In this document: positions 8,915-18,201 of the stretch, in pieces
Layout: each line of letters starts with the position of its first letter
Position numbering within the stretch: position 1 is the first letter of the stretch
From: CAIYZT01 sp052387855
Lineage (GTDB): Bacteria; Pseudomonadota; Alphaproteobacteria; Rhodobacterales; Rhodobacteraceae
DNA: 64,000 nucleotides
Reading direction: 5' to 3'
NCBI GenBank assembly: GCA_052387855.1
Contig: JBQTIT010000018.1
Location: forward strand, 101,504-165,503
Program-made: the position numbers and the translations under genes
Notes under the pieces: model-generated
What the model saw: only the letters and a program-made list of their open reading frames with translations
Database searches by the model: none
What the model was told of the DNA's origin: nothing

Positions 8915-9411
8915 ATGCGCGACAGCGCGGTATCGTCGCGCATCAGATCCTCGATGAACACCGACAGAAGCTGCGAGCGCCCCGAAACCCCGGCCTTGCG
9001 ATAGATCGCGTTGGTCTGCGCCTTGACCGTGCCTTCGGAGGTGGCGCGCAGGGCGGCGATTTCCTGCGTCGACAGGCCCTTGATCGCGAACAGCGCCACG
9101 TCCCGCTCGGACGGGGTCAGGCGCCATTCGGCAAAGCGTTCGTGCAGCAGCTCGACAAAGGCCGACGAGGCCCGTCGCAGGCTTTCGCGGGCGCGGTTGC
9201 GTTCAAGGATCGCGCGGCGCAGCGCAAGCCCGCCCAGCACCATGCCGGCGACAAGACCGAGCGAGGCGAAAATCTCAAGATATTCACGCAGTTGCCACGA
9301 GATGGGCGAGATGGCAAAGGCGAACGAGGCGGAAAGGATATCGGAAATGAAGAAGAAGGCGCAGAGCGCCTGAAGCAGAAAGACCGCGGCTAGGGCAAGC
9401 GAGGACCGCAT
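8884..9411 (-). CDS. membrane-tethered LuxR-type HTH transcriptional regulator
   Basis: A 175-residue protein with an unusual layout: a membrane segment at about residues 4-22 (SLALAAVFLLQALCAFFFI), a short, probably periplasmic loop to about residue 44, a second membrane segment at about 47-66, an amphipathic linker rich in Arg/Glu, then a C-terminal LuxR/GerE helix-turn-helix at about 105-160 (LTPSERDVALFAIKGLSTQE, then EGTVKAQTNAIYRKAG). It would read a signal at or in the inner membrane and act on DNA next to the membrane. It starts 39 bases after the stop of the acidic PepSY-like gene 9451-9927 on the same strand, suggesting a shared transcript. There is no receiver or autoinducer domain. 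The tail overlaps the DUF2237 gene by 31 bases. Confidence 0.8.
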   Translation of the reverse strand: MRSSLALAAVFLLQALCAFFFISDILSASFAFAISPISWQLREYLEIFASLGLVAGMVLGGLALRRAILERNRARESLRRASSAFVELLHERFAEWRLTPSERDVALFAIKGLSTQEIAALRATSEGTVKAQTNAIYRKAGVSGRSQLLSVFIEDLMRDDTALSRIQSAPAGREA

Positions 9412-9450
9412 CAGGCTGCCCGCCGGCCGGTCATGGCGTGGGCGCGGGGA

Positions 9451-9927
9451 TCAGTCATCGGTCCCGTCCCCGTCGCTGCGGTCCCTGTCGTCCCTCTCCG
9501 CTTCGTCCTTGTCGTCCAGGGACCCGTCCTTGTCCTCCGGGTCGGGCTCGTCCGCGCGGTCCTCGTCTCCGTCCTTGCCGCTGCCGCTGTTGTCCGTGTC
9601 CTCGCCGCCGTCTTGCGGCTCGTCGCTGCCATCCTTGTCGTCGCTGTCGTCCGCCTTGAGCCCGGGGATCACCGGGTTGCCGTCATGGTCAAACCACAGA
9701 TCCCGCAGGATCTCGCCGGTCCTGGGGTTCAGGATGATTTCGCGCAGGCCGTATTCGCCCTCGGCCCGGATGCGCACCCGGCCCAGAAGCGTGGTTTCGA
9801 CGGTGACATTGGCATAGCCCTGATCGACAAGCTGGCGGACGATCAGGTCAGCATAGGTTTCGGCCGCCGCCACGGAGGCCGAGAACAGGCCCGCGCCCAG
9901 CAGTGCAATAAAGCCGCGTCGGTTCAT
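9451..9927 (-). CDS. exported PepSY-like protein with Asp-rich acidic C-terminal tail
   Basis: A 158-residue protein. The chosen ATG gives a clean signal peptide (MNRRGFIALLGAGLFSASVA, cut after AAA/AE) and is preceded by AGGGAC; the frame runs 27 codons further upstream without good context. The mature part begins with a small alpha/beta module (IVRQLVDQGYANVTVETTLL then GEYGLREIILNPRTGEIL) that looks like a PepSY/YpeB-type domain. From about residue 95 to the end the sequence is nearly all Asp, Glu, Gly and Ser, ending SDGDGTDD, a long acidic, probably disordered and cation-binding tail. It is a likely paralogue of the next gene upstream (10023-10460). Predicted periplasmic or secreted; function unknown. 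Confidence 0.75.
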   Translation of the reverse strand: MNRRGFIALLGAGLFSASVAAAETYADLIVRQLVDQGYANVTVETTLLGRVRIRAEGEYGLREIILNPRTGEILRDLWFDHDGNPVIPGLKADDSDDKDGSDEPQDGGEDTDNSGSGKDGDEDRADEPDPEDKDGSLDDKDEAERDDRDRSDGDGTDD

Positions 9928-9969
9928 CGCAAAGGTCCCTTGCCCCGGGGGCATTCCTAACAACAAAGC

Positions 9970-9995
9970 GGAAGGACCGAAACCCCGGTCCTTCC
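9970..9995 (-). terminator. hairpin between the two PepSY-like genes
   Basis: Perfect 10-base inverted repeat GGAAGGACCG / CGGTCCTTCC with a 6-base loop, 27 bases past the stop of the 10023-10460 gene. On the minus strand it is followed by GCTTTGTTGTT, a weak T-tract. It could terminate most transcripts of the first gene and let a fraction read into the second gene and the LuxR-type regulator. Confidence 0.65.
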
Positions 9996-10022
9996 CTGTT
10001 CGCCTCAAGACTGGCGCGCTGA

Positions 10023-10460
<438 letters not shown>

Positions 10461-10776
10461 TTGTCTTCTCCTCGTCGGGGCCACGAGCCGGGCCGCACTG
10501 GTTGCACTGTCACTCCCCTGCCTGAACACGGGGTTGGCCGTGTCAGGCATGGGGCGTGCTGAACACCTGGGGCCCCGGGAGCGGCCCTGAAAATTGATCT
10601 GGGGTTTAGAGCGCCGATTTAAACCCCCGCGTCATGCGGGGGGTCGGGCCATATGCCTTTGGTTTATGCCGGCGGGCGGTTTGCGGGCACCGGCGGCCCG
10701 CGCCGCGCGAACGGCGGCGGCGCTGGGGGGGCGGGCCCGCGGCAAAGGGCGAATCGGCGCGGCGCCGGCCCGCCTT
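10461..10776. other. 316-base intergenic region between PepSY-like gene and trpB
   Basis: No convincing gene. It holds two hairpins: a 5+6 bp stem with one bulged A at 10520-10548 (GCCTG-A-ACACGG / CCGTGTCAGGC), 60-90 bases upstream of the PepSY-like start and so possibly in its leader; and CCCCCGC-gtcat-GCGGGGG at 10624-10642. The part nearest trpB is a GC-only low-complexity stretch. The promoter of the PepSY-like gene should lie here, but no clear -35/-10 pair can be assigned. Confidence 0.6.
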
Positions 10777-12009
10777 TCAGAGCTTCATGTCAAAGCCCAG
10801 GTGCCGGGCCACCGTAAAGATGTCCTTGTCGCCGCGCCCGCACATGTTCATCACGATGATGTGGTCCGAAGGCAGGGTCGGCGCGATCTTGATCACATGG
10901 GCCAGCGCGTGGCTCGGCTCCAGCGCCGGGATGATGCCTTCAAGCTTGCAGCAAAGCTGAAAGGCTTCCAGCGCCTCGGCGTCGGTGATCGAGACATATT
11001 GCGCGCGGCCCATGTCGTGCAGCCAGGAATGCTCGGGCCCGATGCCGGGATAGTCCAGGCCGGCCGAGATCGAGAAGCCTTCGAGGATCTGCCCGTCGGC
11101 GTCTTGCAGCAGATAGGTGCGGTTGCCGTGCAGCACGCCGGGGCGTCCGCCGGTCAGGCTGGCGCAGTGCTGCATCCGCTCGTCCACGCCCTTGCCACCC
11201 GCCTCGACGCCGATGATGTTCACCGACGGATCGTCAAGGAAGGGAAAGAACAGCCCCATCGCGTTCGACCCGCCGCCGATGGCCGCAATCACCGTGTCGG
11301 GCAGCCGCCCCTCGCCCTCTTGCTCGGCCAGTTGCCAGCGCACTTCCTTGCCGATGATCGACTGGAAGTCGCGCACCATGGCCGGATAGGGGTGCGGGCC
11401 CGCCACCGTGCCGATGCAATAGAAGGTGTCGCGCACATTGGTCACCCAATCGCGCAGCGCGTCGTTCATCGCGTCCTTGAGCGTGCCACGCCCCGAGGTG
11501 ACCGGGATCACCTCGGCCCCCAGAAGGCGCATGCGAAAGACGTTGGGCGCCTGGCGTTCCACGTCATGTGCGCCCATGTAGACCACGCATTTCAACCCGA
11601 ACTTGGCGCAGACCGTCGCCGTGGCCACGCCATGCTGGCCCGCCCCCGTCTCGGCGATGATGCGGGTCTTGCCCATGCGGCGGGCCAGGATGATCTGGCC
11701 CAGCACGTTGTTGATCTTGTGCGCGCCCGTGTGGTTCAGCTCGTCCCGCTTCATGTAGATCTTGGCGCCGCCCAGATGGGCCGTCAGGCGCGGGGCGAAG
11801 TAAAGCGGCGAGGGGCGGCCGACGTAGTGTTTCCACAGATCGTCCATTTCGGCCCAGAAGGTCGGGTCGGTCTTGGCGAATTCGTAGCGCTCTTCCAGAT
11901 CAAGGATCAGCGGCATCAGGGTTTCGGACACGAACCGCCCGCCGAACTTGCCGAAACGGCCCTGCTCGTCCGGTCCGGTCATGAAGCTGTTGGGATTGTC
12001 CTTGGGCAT
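10777..12009 (-). CDS. trpB: tryptophan synthase beta subunit
   Basis: A 410-residue PLP enzyme that condenses indole and serine to tryptophan in a complex with TrpA. The PLP lysine is K98 in HTGAHKINN; the phosphate-binding loop GGGSNAMG and the ETGAGQHGVA segment are intact. The frame continues 47 codons upstream through GC-rich sequence, but the ATG at 12009 (MPKDNPNS) has a GGAG at good spacing and matches family starts. It lies downstream of trpF on the same strand with a 298-base gap holding repeats, so it may have its own promoter or be the end of an rpsA-ihfB-lapA-trpF-trpB cluster. trpA is not in the window. Confidence 0.97.
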   Translation of the reverse strand: MPKDNPNSFMTGPDEQGRFGKFGGRFVSETLMPLILDLEERYEFAKTDPTFWAEMDDLWKHYVGRPSPLYFAPRLTAHLGGAKIYMKRDELNHTGAHKINNVLGQIILARRMGKTRIIAETGAGQHGVATATVCAKFGLKCVVYMGAHDVERQAPNVFRMRLLGAEVIPVTSGRGTLKDAMNDALRDWVTNVRDTFYCIGTVAGPHPYPAMVRDFQSIIGKEVRWQLAEQEGEGRLPDTVIAAIGGGSNAMGLFFPFLDDPSVNIIGVEAGGKGVDERMQHCASLTGGRPGVLHGNRTYLLQDADGQILEGFSISAGLDYPGIGPEHSWLHDMGRAQYVSITDAEALEAFQLCCKLEGIIPALEPSHALAHVIKIAPTLPSDHIIVMNMCGRGDKDIFTVARHLGFDMKL

Positions 12010-12120
12010 GTCGCACTCCACCGCTGCTGACCCCGGTTTAGCGGCAATGATTGGCCGGCGCAACGCATGGACTGGGTGCCGGTTGGTGTGCGGGAGGGGC
12101 GGTGGCCAGGGAGCGCGCCG

Positions 12121-12281
12121 GTCTGCCCCCCACCCCCATCCCTCCCCCACAAGGGAAGAGCGGGGCGCCGGGGGGCCCGGGCGATGTCGATCCTGATGAA
12201 GCGCGTGGGAGGGGCCACGCGCAGCGGCGGGATAAAGGCGGCTCCCTCCCCCCTTGTGGGGGAGGGAAGGGGTGGGGGGGC
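12121..12281. repeat. inverted pair of C-rich/G-rich intergenic repeats (CTTGTGGGG type)
   Basis: Two copies of a short repeat in opposite orientation lie between trpF and trpB: CCCCATCCCTCCCCCACAAG at 12134-12153 and CTTGTGGGGGAGGGAAGGGG at 12252-12271, each flanked by long C- or G-runs. A third copy lies between soxD and soxB at about 40781-40822. Similar elements are dispersed in many alphaproteobacterial genomes. The pair could fold into one long stem in the trpF-trpB mRNA. Confidence 0.7.
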
Positions 12282-12307
12282 TGGCTACTGAACCGAGCCT
12301 ATCGACC

Positions 12308-12946
12308 TCATCGCGCTGCCGCCACGAAGTCCGCGATCCGCGCGTGGTCCTTGACCCCCGGCGCGCTTTCCACGCCGCTGGCGACGTCGACCTGCCGCGC
12401 GCCGGTCAGGCGGATCGCCTCGGCCACGTTCTGGGGCGTCAGGCCGCCCGCCAGCATCCAGGGTCGCAGCCAGCGCCGCTGCGCCACCAGCCGCCAGTCA
12501 AAGGCAACGCCGTTGCCCCCCGGCAGGATGGCCCCCTTTGGTGCCTTGGCGTCGATCATGATCTGGTCGGACACGAGCGAATAGTCGACCAGCGCGGCAA
12601 GGTCGCCCTCGTCCTGCACGCCGATTACCTTCATCACCGGCAGGCCGTAGCGGCTGCGCACCTCGGCCACCCTGTCGGGCGTCTCGTGCCCGTGAAGTTG
12701 CAGCATGTCCAGCGGCATCGCCTCGGTGATCGCGTCCAGCGCGGCATCGTCGGCATCGACTGTCAGCGCGACCTTGGCCAGCCCCGGCGGCGCAGCCAGC
12801 GCCAGCTCGCGCCCAAGCGCCAGGCTGACAAAGCGCGGGCTTTTGGGAAAGAAGTTCAGCCCGAAATAGGCCGCCCCCGCCTGCGCCACGGCCGCGACAT
12901 CGGCGGGTGTCCTCAGCCCGCAGATCTTGACCCGCACCCCGGACAT
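12308..12946 (-). CDS. trpF: phosphoribosylanthranilate isomerase
   Basis: A 212-residue TIM-barrel enzyme converting N-(5-phosphoribosyl)anthranilate to CdRP in tryptophan synthesis. The N-terminal VKICGLRTPADV carries the catalytic cysteine (C9), LQLHGHET sits on a middle strand, and the C-terminal GARQVDVASGVESAPGVKD holds the catalytic aspartate and the phosphate-binding loop. The start codon directly follows the lapA stop (TGA then ATG with no gap), so translation is probably coupled. Length is typical and nothing is missing. Confidence 0.96.
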   Translation of the reverse strand: MSGVRVKICGLRTPADVAAVAQAGAAYFGLNFFPKSPRFVSLALGRELALAAPPGLAKVALTVDADDAALDAITEAMPLDMLQLHGHETPDRVAEVRSRYGLPVMKVIGVQDEGDLAALVDYSLVSDQIMIDAKAPKGAILPGGNGVAFDWRLVAQRRWLRPWMLAGGLTPQNVAEAIRLTGARQVDVASGVESAPGVKDHARIADFVAAAR

Positions 12947-13303
12947 TCAGCCCTTCTTGCCGTCAAGCAGTGCCAGGATCTCGTCCTTGGGCGTCGATGC
13001 CGAATCCTTCATCACCGCAAGCTCGCGCTCAAGCCGCGCCACGGTCCGGGTGCCGCTGGCGGCGGCGGCCCGGTGCTTGTGCTCGCGCGCCCATTCCCAC
13101 AGGAAGCCCAGAATCAGGCCGATGGCGATGCCCAGAAAGACCACCAGGAACAGCGGCATCTCGACCCCCAGGTTGCCACCCGCCAGCAGCGCCAGATCGT
13201 CGGGCAGCGCCCGAAGCGCCACGGGCGCGCGATTGGCGATCGAAAAGGCGACCAGTGCAAGCGCGATCAGCGCCAGCAGGACATAACGGAGATATCGCAA
13301 CAT
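12947..13303 (-). CDS. lapA: LapA-domain (DUF1049) inner-membrane protein
   Basis: A 118-residue protein with two membrane helices at about residues 4-22 (YLRYVLLALIALALVAFSIA) and 47-66 (MPLFLVVFLGIAIGLILGFL) joined by a short loop, then a charged coiled-coil tail (VARLERELAVMKD). This is the LapA/DUF1049 layout; in E. coli LapA works with LapB to control LpxC and LPS level. The start MLRYLRY follows family usage, although the frame extends 20 codons upstream and the Shine-Dalgarno is poor. It sits between ihfB and trpF, an order common in Rhodobacteraceae. Confidence 0.8.
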   Translation of the reverse strand: MLRYLRYVLLALIALALVAFSIANRAPVALRALPDDLALLAGGNLGVEMPLFLVVFLGIAIGLILGFLWEWAREHKHRAAAASGTRTVARLERELAVMKDSASTPKDEILALLDGKKG

Positions 13304-13369
13304 GCTTGTGCCAATGCTGAAGGAGCCTGTCCGGATCATCGGCCCGAAACAGCCGCGCTGCAAGCGGCC

Positions 13370-13651
13370 TTACTTGCCGTTCAGCCGGTCCCGCAACAAT
13401 TTGCCGGTCTTGAAGAAGGGCACCTTCTTGTCGTCAACCTTGACCGCCTCGCCGGTGCGCGGATTGCGCCCGACACGCGCGTCGCGCGCCTTGACCGAAA
13501 AGGCCCCGAAGCCGCGCAGTTCCACCCGGTCGCCCTTGGCCAGTGCCTCGATGATTTCCTCAAACACGGTGTTAACGATACGCTCAACGTGGCGCTGGGT
13601 CAGATGCGGGTTCTCATCTGCAATCTTCTGGATCAGTTCTGAACGGATCAT
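13370..13651 (-). CDS. ihfB: integration host factor beta subunit
   Basis: A 93-residue DNA-bending protein of the HU/IHF family. MIRSELIQKIADENPHLTQR opens the protein, ELRGFGAFSVKARDARVGRN forms the DNA-contacting arm region, and the proline-tipped GRNPRTGEAV loop is the family signature. It pairs with IHF-alpha and bends DNA at promoters and recombination sites. The ATG at 13651 fits family starts; the open frame upstream is discarded. It follows rpsA after 198 bases that include a terminator-like hairpin, so it probably has some independent transcription. Confidence 0.96.
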   Translation of the reverse strand: MIRSELIQKIADENPHLTQRHVERIVNTVFEEIIEALAKGDRVELRGFGAFSVKARDARVGRNPRTGEAVKVDDKKVPFFKTGKLLRDRLNGK

Positions 13652-13785
13652 TCCACATTTCCCCCCTCGTGGCCGCGTGCCCTGTTGTTCGGGCCTTGGT
13701 CGCCACGGCGTCTGTAACATGGCGGACTATAGGACAAAATTTCCGGGCTGCACAAATGAAATCCAAGAAGTCGGCGGGGCCTGGC

Positions 13786-13813
13786 AAAAGGGCCGCCCCC
13801 TGCGGGACGGCCC
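13786..13813 (-). terminator. rho-independent terminator after rpsA
   Basis: Inverted repeat GGGCCG (13790-13795) and CGGCCC (13808-13813) with further C/G pairing inside the loop. Read on the minus strand it is followed by TTTTG, 36 bases past the rpsA stop. It separates rpsA from ihfB. Confidence 0.7.
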
Positions 13814-13849
13814 AATTTCTGCACCAAGGCGGGATTGCCCCCCTTTGGT

Positions 13850-15526
13850 TTACTTGTTGCCCTTCAGAGCCGCGCCAAGGATGTCGCCCAGCGAGGCGCC
13901 CGAATCGGACGAGCCGTACTGCTCGACCGCTTCCTTTTCCTCGGCGATCTCGCGCGCCTTGATCGACAGACCCAGCTTGCGGGTCTTGGCGTCGATGTTG
14001 GTGACGCGCACGTCGATCTTGTCACCGACCGAGAAACGCTCGGGGCGCTGATCGCCGCGCTCGCGCGACAGGTCCGAACGGCGGATGAACGACTTGGCGC
14101 CGTTGTACTCCACTTCGATGCCGCCATCTTCGATCGCCGTCACTTCGACGGTGATGATCGAGCCGCGCTTCACGCCGTCGACCGCATCGGTGAAGTTGTC
14201 CTCGCCCAATGCCTTGACCGAAAGCGAGATGCGCTCTTTCTCGACATCCACTTCGGTGACAGCGGCCTTGACCGTGTCGCCCTTGCGGTAGTTCTGAATC
14301 GCCTCTTCGCCGCGCTGGTCCCAGGACAGGTCCGACAGGTGGACCATGCCGTCGATGTCGTTGTCCAGGCCGACGAACAGACCGAATTCGGTGATGTTCT
14401 TGACCTCGCCCTCGATGGCGGTGCCAACGGGATGGGTTTCGGCAAAGACTTCCCACGGGTTGCGCTGGGTCTGCTTGAGCCCCAGGGACACGCGGCGCTT
14501 GGCGCTGTCGATCTCCAGCACCATGACCTCGACCTCTTGCGAGGTGGAGACGATCTTGCCGGGGTGGACGTTCTTCTTGGTCCAGGACATTTCCGAGACG
14601 TGAACCAGCCCCTCGACCCCGGCCTCAAGCTCCACAAAGGCGCCGTAGTCGGTGATGTTGGTGACGCGGCCCTTGTGAACCGTGCCGATGGCGTACATCT
14701 TTTCGACCGCATCCCAGGGATCGGACTGGAGCTGCTTCATCCCCAGGCTGATGCGGTGGGTTTCCTTGTTGATCTTGATGACCTGAACCTTGACGGTCTC
14801 GCCGATCGACAGGATTTCCGACGGGTGGTTGATGCGCCGCCAGGCCATGTCGGTGACGTGCAGCAGGCCGTCGACGCCGCCAAGGTCAACGAAAGCACCG
14901 TATTCGGTGATGTTCTTGACCACGCCGTCCACGGTCTGGCCTTCGGTCAGGTTGCCGATGACCTCGGCGCGCTGTTCGGCGCGCGACTCTTCCAGGATGG
15001 CGCGGCGCGAGACAACGATGTTGCCGCGGCGACGGTCCATCTTGAGGATCTGGAAGGGCTGCTTCATGCCCATCAGCGGGCCGGCGTCGCGCACCGGGCG
15101 CACGTCGACCTGAGAGCCGGGAAGGAAGGCGACAGCGCCGCCCAGATCCACGGTAAAGCCGCCCTTGACGCGGCCAAAGATCGCGCCGTCGACGCGGGTT
15201 TCCGAGGCATAGGCCTTTTCCAGACGGCCCCAGGCCTCTTCGCGGCGGGCCTTCTCGCGGCTGATCTGCGCCTCGCCGCGGGCATTTTCCACGCGGTCCA
15301 TATAGACCTCGACCGTGTCGCCGACCTTGATGTCGGGGTTCTCGCCGGGGCCGGCAAATTCTTTCAGGTCAACGCGGCCTTCCATCTTGTAGCCGACGTC
15401 GATGATCGCCTGGCCCGCCTCGATGGCGATCACCAGACCCTTGACGACAGTGCCCTCTTCGGGGGTGTCGATCTCGAAGCTTTCCTTCAGGAGGGCTTCG
15501 AATTCTTCCATGGCTTTCGAATTCAT
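13850..15526 (-). CDS. rpsA: 30S ribosomal protein S1
   Basis: A 558-residue protein with six S1/OB-fold repeats, recognised by repeated motifs such as GRVTNITDYGAFVELEAGVE, GEVKNITEFGLFVGLDNDID and VHVSEMSW/LHVTDMAW. S1 binds mRNA and brings it to the small ribosomal subunit. Length matches bacterial S1. The start MNSKAMEEFEALL is family-like. In most alphaproteobacteria aroA-cmk stand directly upstream; here they are about 10-12 kb away on the other strand (25824-27809), while ihfB-lapA-trpF-trpB still follow downstream. Confidence 0.97.
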   Translation of the reverse strand: MNSKAMEEFEALLKESFEIDTPEEGTVVKGLVIAIEAGQAIIDVGYKMEGRVDLKEFAGPGENPDIKVGDTVEVYMDRVENARGEAQISREKARREEAWGRLEKAYASETRVDGAIFGRVKGGFTVDLGGAVAFLPGSQVDVRPVRDAGPLMGMKQPFQILKMDRRRGNIVVSRRAILEESRAEQRAEVIGNLTEGQTVDGVVKNITEYGAFVDLGGVDGLLHVTDMAWRRINHPSEILSIGETVKVQVIKINKETHRISLGMKQLQSDPWDAVEKMYAIGTVHKGRVTNITDYGAFVELEAGVEGLVHVSEMSWTKKNVHPGKIVSTSQEVEVMVLEIDSAKRRVSLGLKQTQRNPWEVFAETHPVGTAIEGEVKNITEFGLFVGLDNDIDGMVHLSDLSWDQRGEEAIQNYRKGDTVKAAVTEVDVEKERISLSVKALGEDNFTDAVDGVKRGSIITVEVTAIEDGGIEVEYNGAKSFIRRSDLSRERGDQRPERFSVGDKIDVRVTNIDAKTRKLGLSIKAREIAEEKEAVEQYGSSDSGASLGDILGAALKGNK

Positions 15527-15671
15527 TGTTCAGTCCTTTTCATCGTCATGTCACTGGCCATGCGGTTGGCTCCGCCGGTCTTGCCCGAATGGAACAAGGG
15601 CCGTGGCATTGGCCCGACCCTTGCAGGGCGGCTCATAGTGAAAGGGGCGGGGCGATGCAAGGGCCTTGCGG

Positions 15672-16544
15672 CTAGAACCACTGCCCCGGTTCCATCAGGC
15701 CCAGGTCCATCAACTGCTGGCTGTGCCAGGTGAAGGGAACCGAGTTTCGCCACAGAAAGCTGTGGATGCCATGCCTGGATCCGGCGTTTGTCCGCAGCGC
15801 CTTGGCGGTGCGAAAGCTGACGATGGCGGTGGTGATGTTGTGATGCCAGGGGCAGGCATAGGTGTTGTATTCCTCGTCCGTCAGCGTGAAGTCGGGGCGC
15901 ATCTGCAACCCCGGCCTGGCGCGGAACAGCGCGATGCGGTCGATCTTGCGGCGGGGCACCGGGACATGTTCCTCGAACCGCCAGCGCAGGCCGCCGAAGA
16001 AATCAAGCTGCCGTTCCTTTGTCCGGTCCGGTCCTGCGGGGTCGGGCCGGCCCAGCGCGTAATAGCCCGACCGGTCAAGATGTGCCGTCTCGCGGCAGAC
16101 GGCATTGGGATGGGCGGTCAGATCGGCGGCATAAAGGTCGATCACATAGCTCAGGATCGCGTCGCGCCGCTCTTCGGTCTGAAAGGTCACCAGATCGCGC
16201 ACGGTGCGCGTCTCGCAGAACGGAAAGAACAGGTATTCGCCGTTGTAGCAGCCATAAAGCCAGACCCCGGGGCTGGCGGCCGCGATGATCCGGTTCATCG
16301 CGCCCGGCAGCGCGTTCTCGGCCAGAACCGCGCAGGGCGCCCGGTCGATGCGCGCCTCAAGCTCTGCCGCGACCGGCAGCGCGGGGTCGGCCAGCAGCAG
16401 GACAGCGGCAAAGCCGGCCTCAAGATGGTGGCGCAGGGTCGACTCCACCTCGACCTCGTCCTCGGCCAGGATGACCGCCAGCGGTCCCCTGGTCAGCCCC
16501 GGTCCCGGCCTGGCAAGGTAGGCTTCAAGCGAGGGAAAGTTCAT
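15672..16544 (-). CDS. uncharacterised 290-residue protein, possibly glycosyltransferase-like
   Basis: I do not recognise this family with certainty. The ATG at 16544 (MNFPSLEAYLARPGPG) starts a protein with an N-terminal alternation of beta-strands and helices (PLAVILAEDEVEVESTLRHH, then GFAAVLLLADPAL) reminiscent of the first nucleotide-binding half of GT2-type glycosyltransferases. The middle has WLYGCYNGEYLFFPFCETRT, and the C-terminal half has EEYNTYACPWHHNITTAIVS. There is no signal peptide or membrane helix. Codon use is that of the neighbours, so the gene is real. It lies head to head with miaB (191-base gap). Function open. Confidence 0.6.
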   Translation of the reverse strand: MNFPSLEAYLARPGPGLTRGPLAVILAEDEVEVESTLRHHLEAGFAAVLLLADPALPVAAELEARIDRAPCAVLAENALPGAMNRIIAAASPGVWLYGCYNGEYLFFPFCETRTVRDLVTFQTEERRDAILSYVIDLYAADLTAHPNAVCRETAHLDRSGYYALGRPDPAGPDRTKERQLDFFGGLRWRFEEHVPVPRRKIDRIALFRARPGLQMRPDFTLTDEEYNTYACPWHHNITTAIVSFRTAKALRTNAGSRHGIHSFLWRNSVPFTWHSQQLMDLGLMEPGQWF

Positions 16545-16735
16545 CGGGCCCCGATCGTCTGCGCTGCTGCGCGGCAGATTCCGCGTTTGGCCTGGCCTTT
16601 GCAAGCCGCAAGCGCGGAAAGGTCGATCTTTTCGCGCCCCCGCCCGCCGCGCCGCGCGTTGCAGGCGCGCGTGGATTGGACTATGGGCCAAGGGGCGGGG
16701 CCAAAGGGCGGGATCATGGCCTGCGAGGAAAGATG

Positions 16736-18034
16736 ATGACCGGACCCAAGAAGCTCTTCATCAAGACCTATGGCTGTCAGATGAACGTCTACGACAGCGA
16801 GCGCATGGCCGAGGCCATGGCGGGCGAGGGCTATGTCGCCACCGAGGACGCGGCCGAGGCCGACATGGTGCTGCTGAACACCTGCCACATCCGCGAGAAG
16901 GCCAGCGAAAAGCTTTATTCCGACCTTGGCCGCCTGCGCCCGCTGAAAGCCGCCAAGCCCGGTCTGAAGATCGGCGTCGCCGGCTGCGTGGCGCAGGCCG
17001 AGGGGGCCGAGATCCTGCGCCGGATGCCGCTGGTCGATCTGGTGGTCGGCCCGCAAAGCTATCACCGCCTGCCCGAGATGGCCCGCTCGGGTCGCCAGCA
17101 GGTCGACACCGAATTTCCGGCCGAGGACAAGTTCGACCTCTTGCCGGGGCGCAAGGCCACGCGCGGGCCCTCGGCCTTTCTGACCGTGCAAGAAGGCTGC
17201 GACAAGTTCTGCGCCTTTTGCGTCGTGCCCTATACCCGCGGAGCCGAGGTCAGCCGCCCGCCGGGCCGCGTGCTGGACGAGGCGCAGGCGCTGGTCGCGC
17301 GCGGGGTCAGGGACATCACGCTCTTGGGCCAGAACGTGAATGCCTACAGCGCCGAGGGGACCGGGCTTGCGGCCCTGATCCGCAAGCTGGCGCAGATCGA
17401 CGGGCTGGCGCGCATCCGCTACACCACCAGCCATCCCAACGACATGGAAGACGATCTGATCGCGGCCCATGGCGATCTGCCAAAGCTGATGCCCTATCTG
17501 CATCTGCCGGTGCAGTCCGGCTCGGACCGGATGCTCAAGGCGATGAACCGCAAGCACACCGCCGCGGACTATCTTGCCGTGATCGCGCGCCTGCGCGCCG
17601 CGCGGCCTGACATCCTGCTGTCGTCGGACTTCATCGTCGGCTTTCCGGGCGAGACCGAGGCCGACTTTGCCGACACCCTTGCGCTGGTGCGCGCGGTCGG
17701 CTTTGGCATGGCCTACAGCTTCAAATACTCCGCCCGCCCCGGAACCCCGGCGGCCGAAAAGCCGGCCGTGGCCGATGAGCTGGCCGATGCCCGACTGCAA
17801 ACCCTGCAGGCGCTGCTGACGGCCCAGCAGCGCGCCGCGCAAGAGGCGATGGTCGGGAGCGAGGTGGGCGTGCTTTACGACAAGCCGGGCCGTCTGGCCG
17901 GCCAGATGGTCGGCAAGTCCGACCATCTGCACGCGGTCCATGTCACCGATCCGGCCGGCAGGGTGGGCGAGCTTGTCCGCGTCCGCATCACCGCATCCTC
18001 CACCAACTCGCTGGCCGGGGTCAGGATCGGTTAG
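16736..18034 (+). CDS. miaB: tRNA-2-methylthio-N6-dimethylallyladenosine synthase MiaB
   Basis: A 432-residue radical-SAM methylthiotransferase that adds the 2-methylthio group to i6A37 of tRNAs. The N-terminal UPF0004 domain has its three cluster cysteines in YGCQMN (C14), LNTCHIR and VAGCVAQ; the radical-SAM cluster is CDKFCAFC at residues 155-162; a TRAM domain ends the protein. GAGGAAAG stands just before tandem ATGs at 16733 and 16736; the second has better spacing. It opens the plus-strand run miaB-phoH-ybeY-corC-lnt-metK. It has the same fold as rimO at 29135-30502 but is distinguished by the family context and the YGCQMN start. Confidence 0.96.
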   Translation: MTGPKKLFIKTYGCQMNVYDSERMAEAMAGEGYVATEDAAEADMVLLNTCHIREKASEKLYSDLGRLRPLKAAKPGLKIGVAGCVAQAEGAEILRRMPLVDLVVGPQSYHRLPEMARSGRQQVDTEFPAEDKFDLLPGRKATRGPSAFLTVQEGCDKFCAFCVVPYTRGAEVSRPPGRVLDEAQALVARGVRDITLLGQNVNAYSAEGTGLAALIRKLAQIDGLARIRYTTSHPNDMEDDLIAAHGDLPKLMPYLHLPVQSGSDRMLKAMNRKHTAADYLAVIARLRAARPDILLSSDFIVGFPGETEADFADTLALVRAVGFGMAYSFKYSARPGTPAAEKPAVADELADARLQTLQALLTAQQRAAQEAMVGSEVGVLYDKPGRLAGQMVGKSDHLHAVHVTDPAGRVGELVRVRITASSTNSLAGVRIG

Positions 18035-18201
18035 GGCTTGCCCCGCCCCTCGGATTCGGCGGCACGGCCCGGCAATCCTGCCACAGCGGCGCCGAATTGC
18101 CGCGCCGGGCGATCTGTCGCAAAAACTTTGCTTGCAAGGGCCGGAACGGCATCTCACACTCAGCCCCATAGCCAGACACCTTGACCGGAAGGAGAGTCTT
18201 T

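Noticed and set aside
9412..9632. Thr/Arg-rich minus-strand frame of 73 codons over the acidic tail
   Set aside because: It is an alternative-frame reading of the GAC/GAT-rich tail; the signal-peptide frame explains the region.
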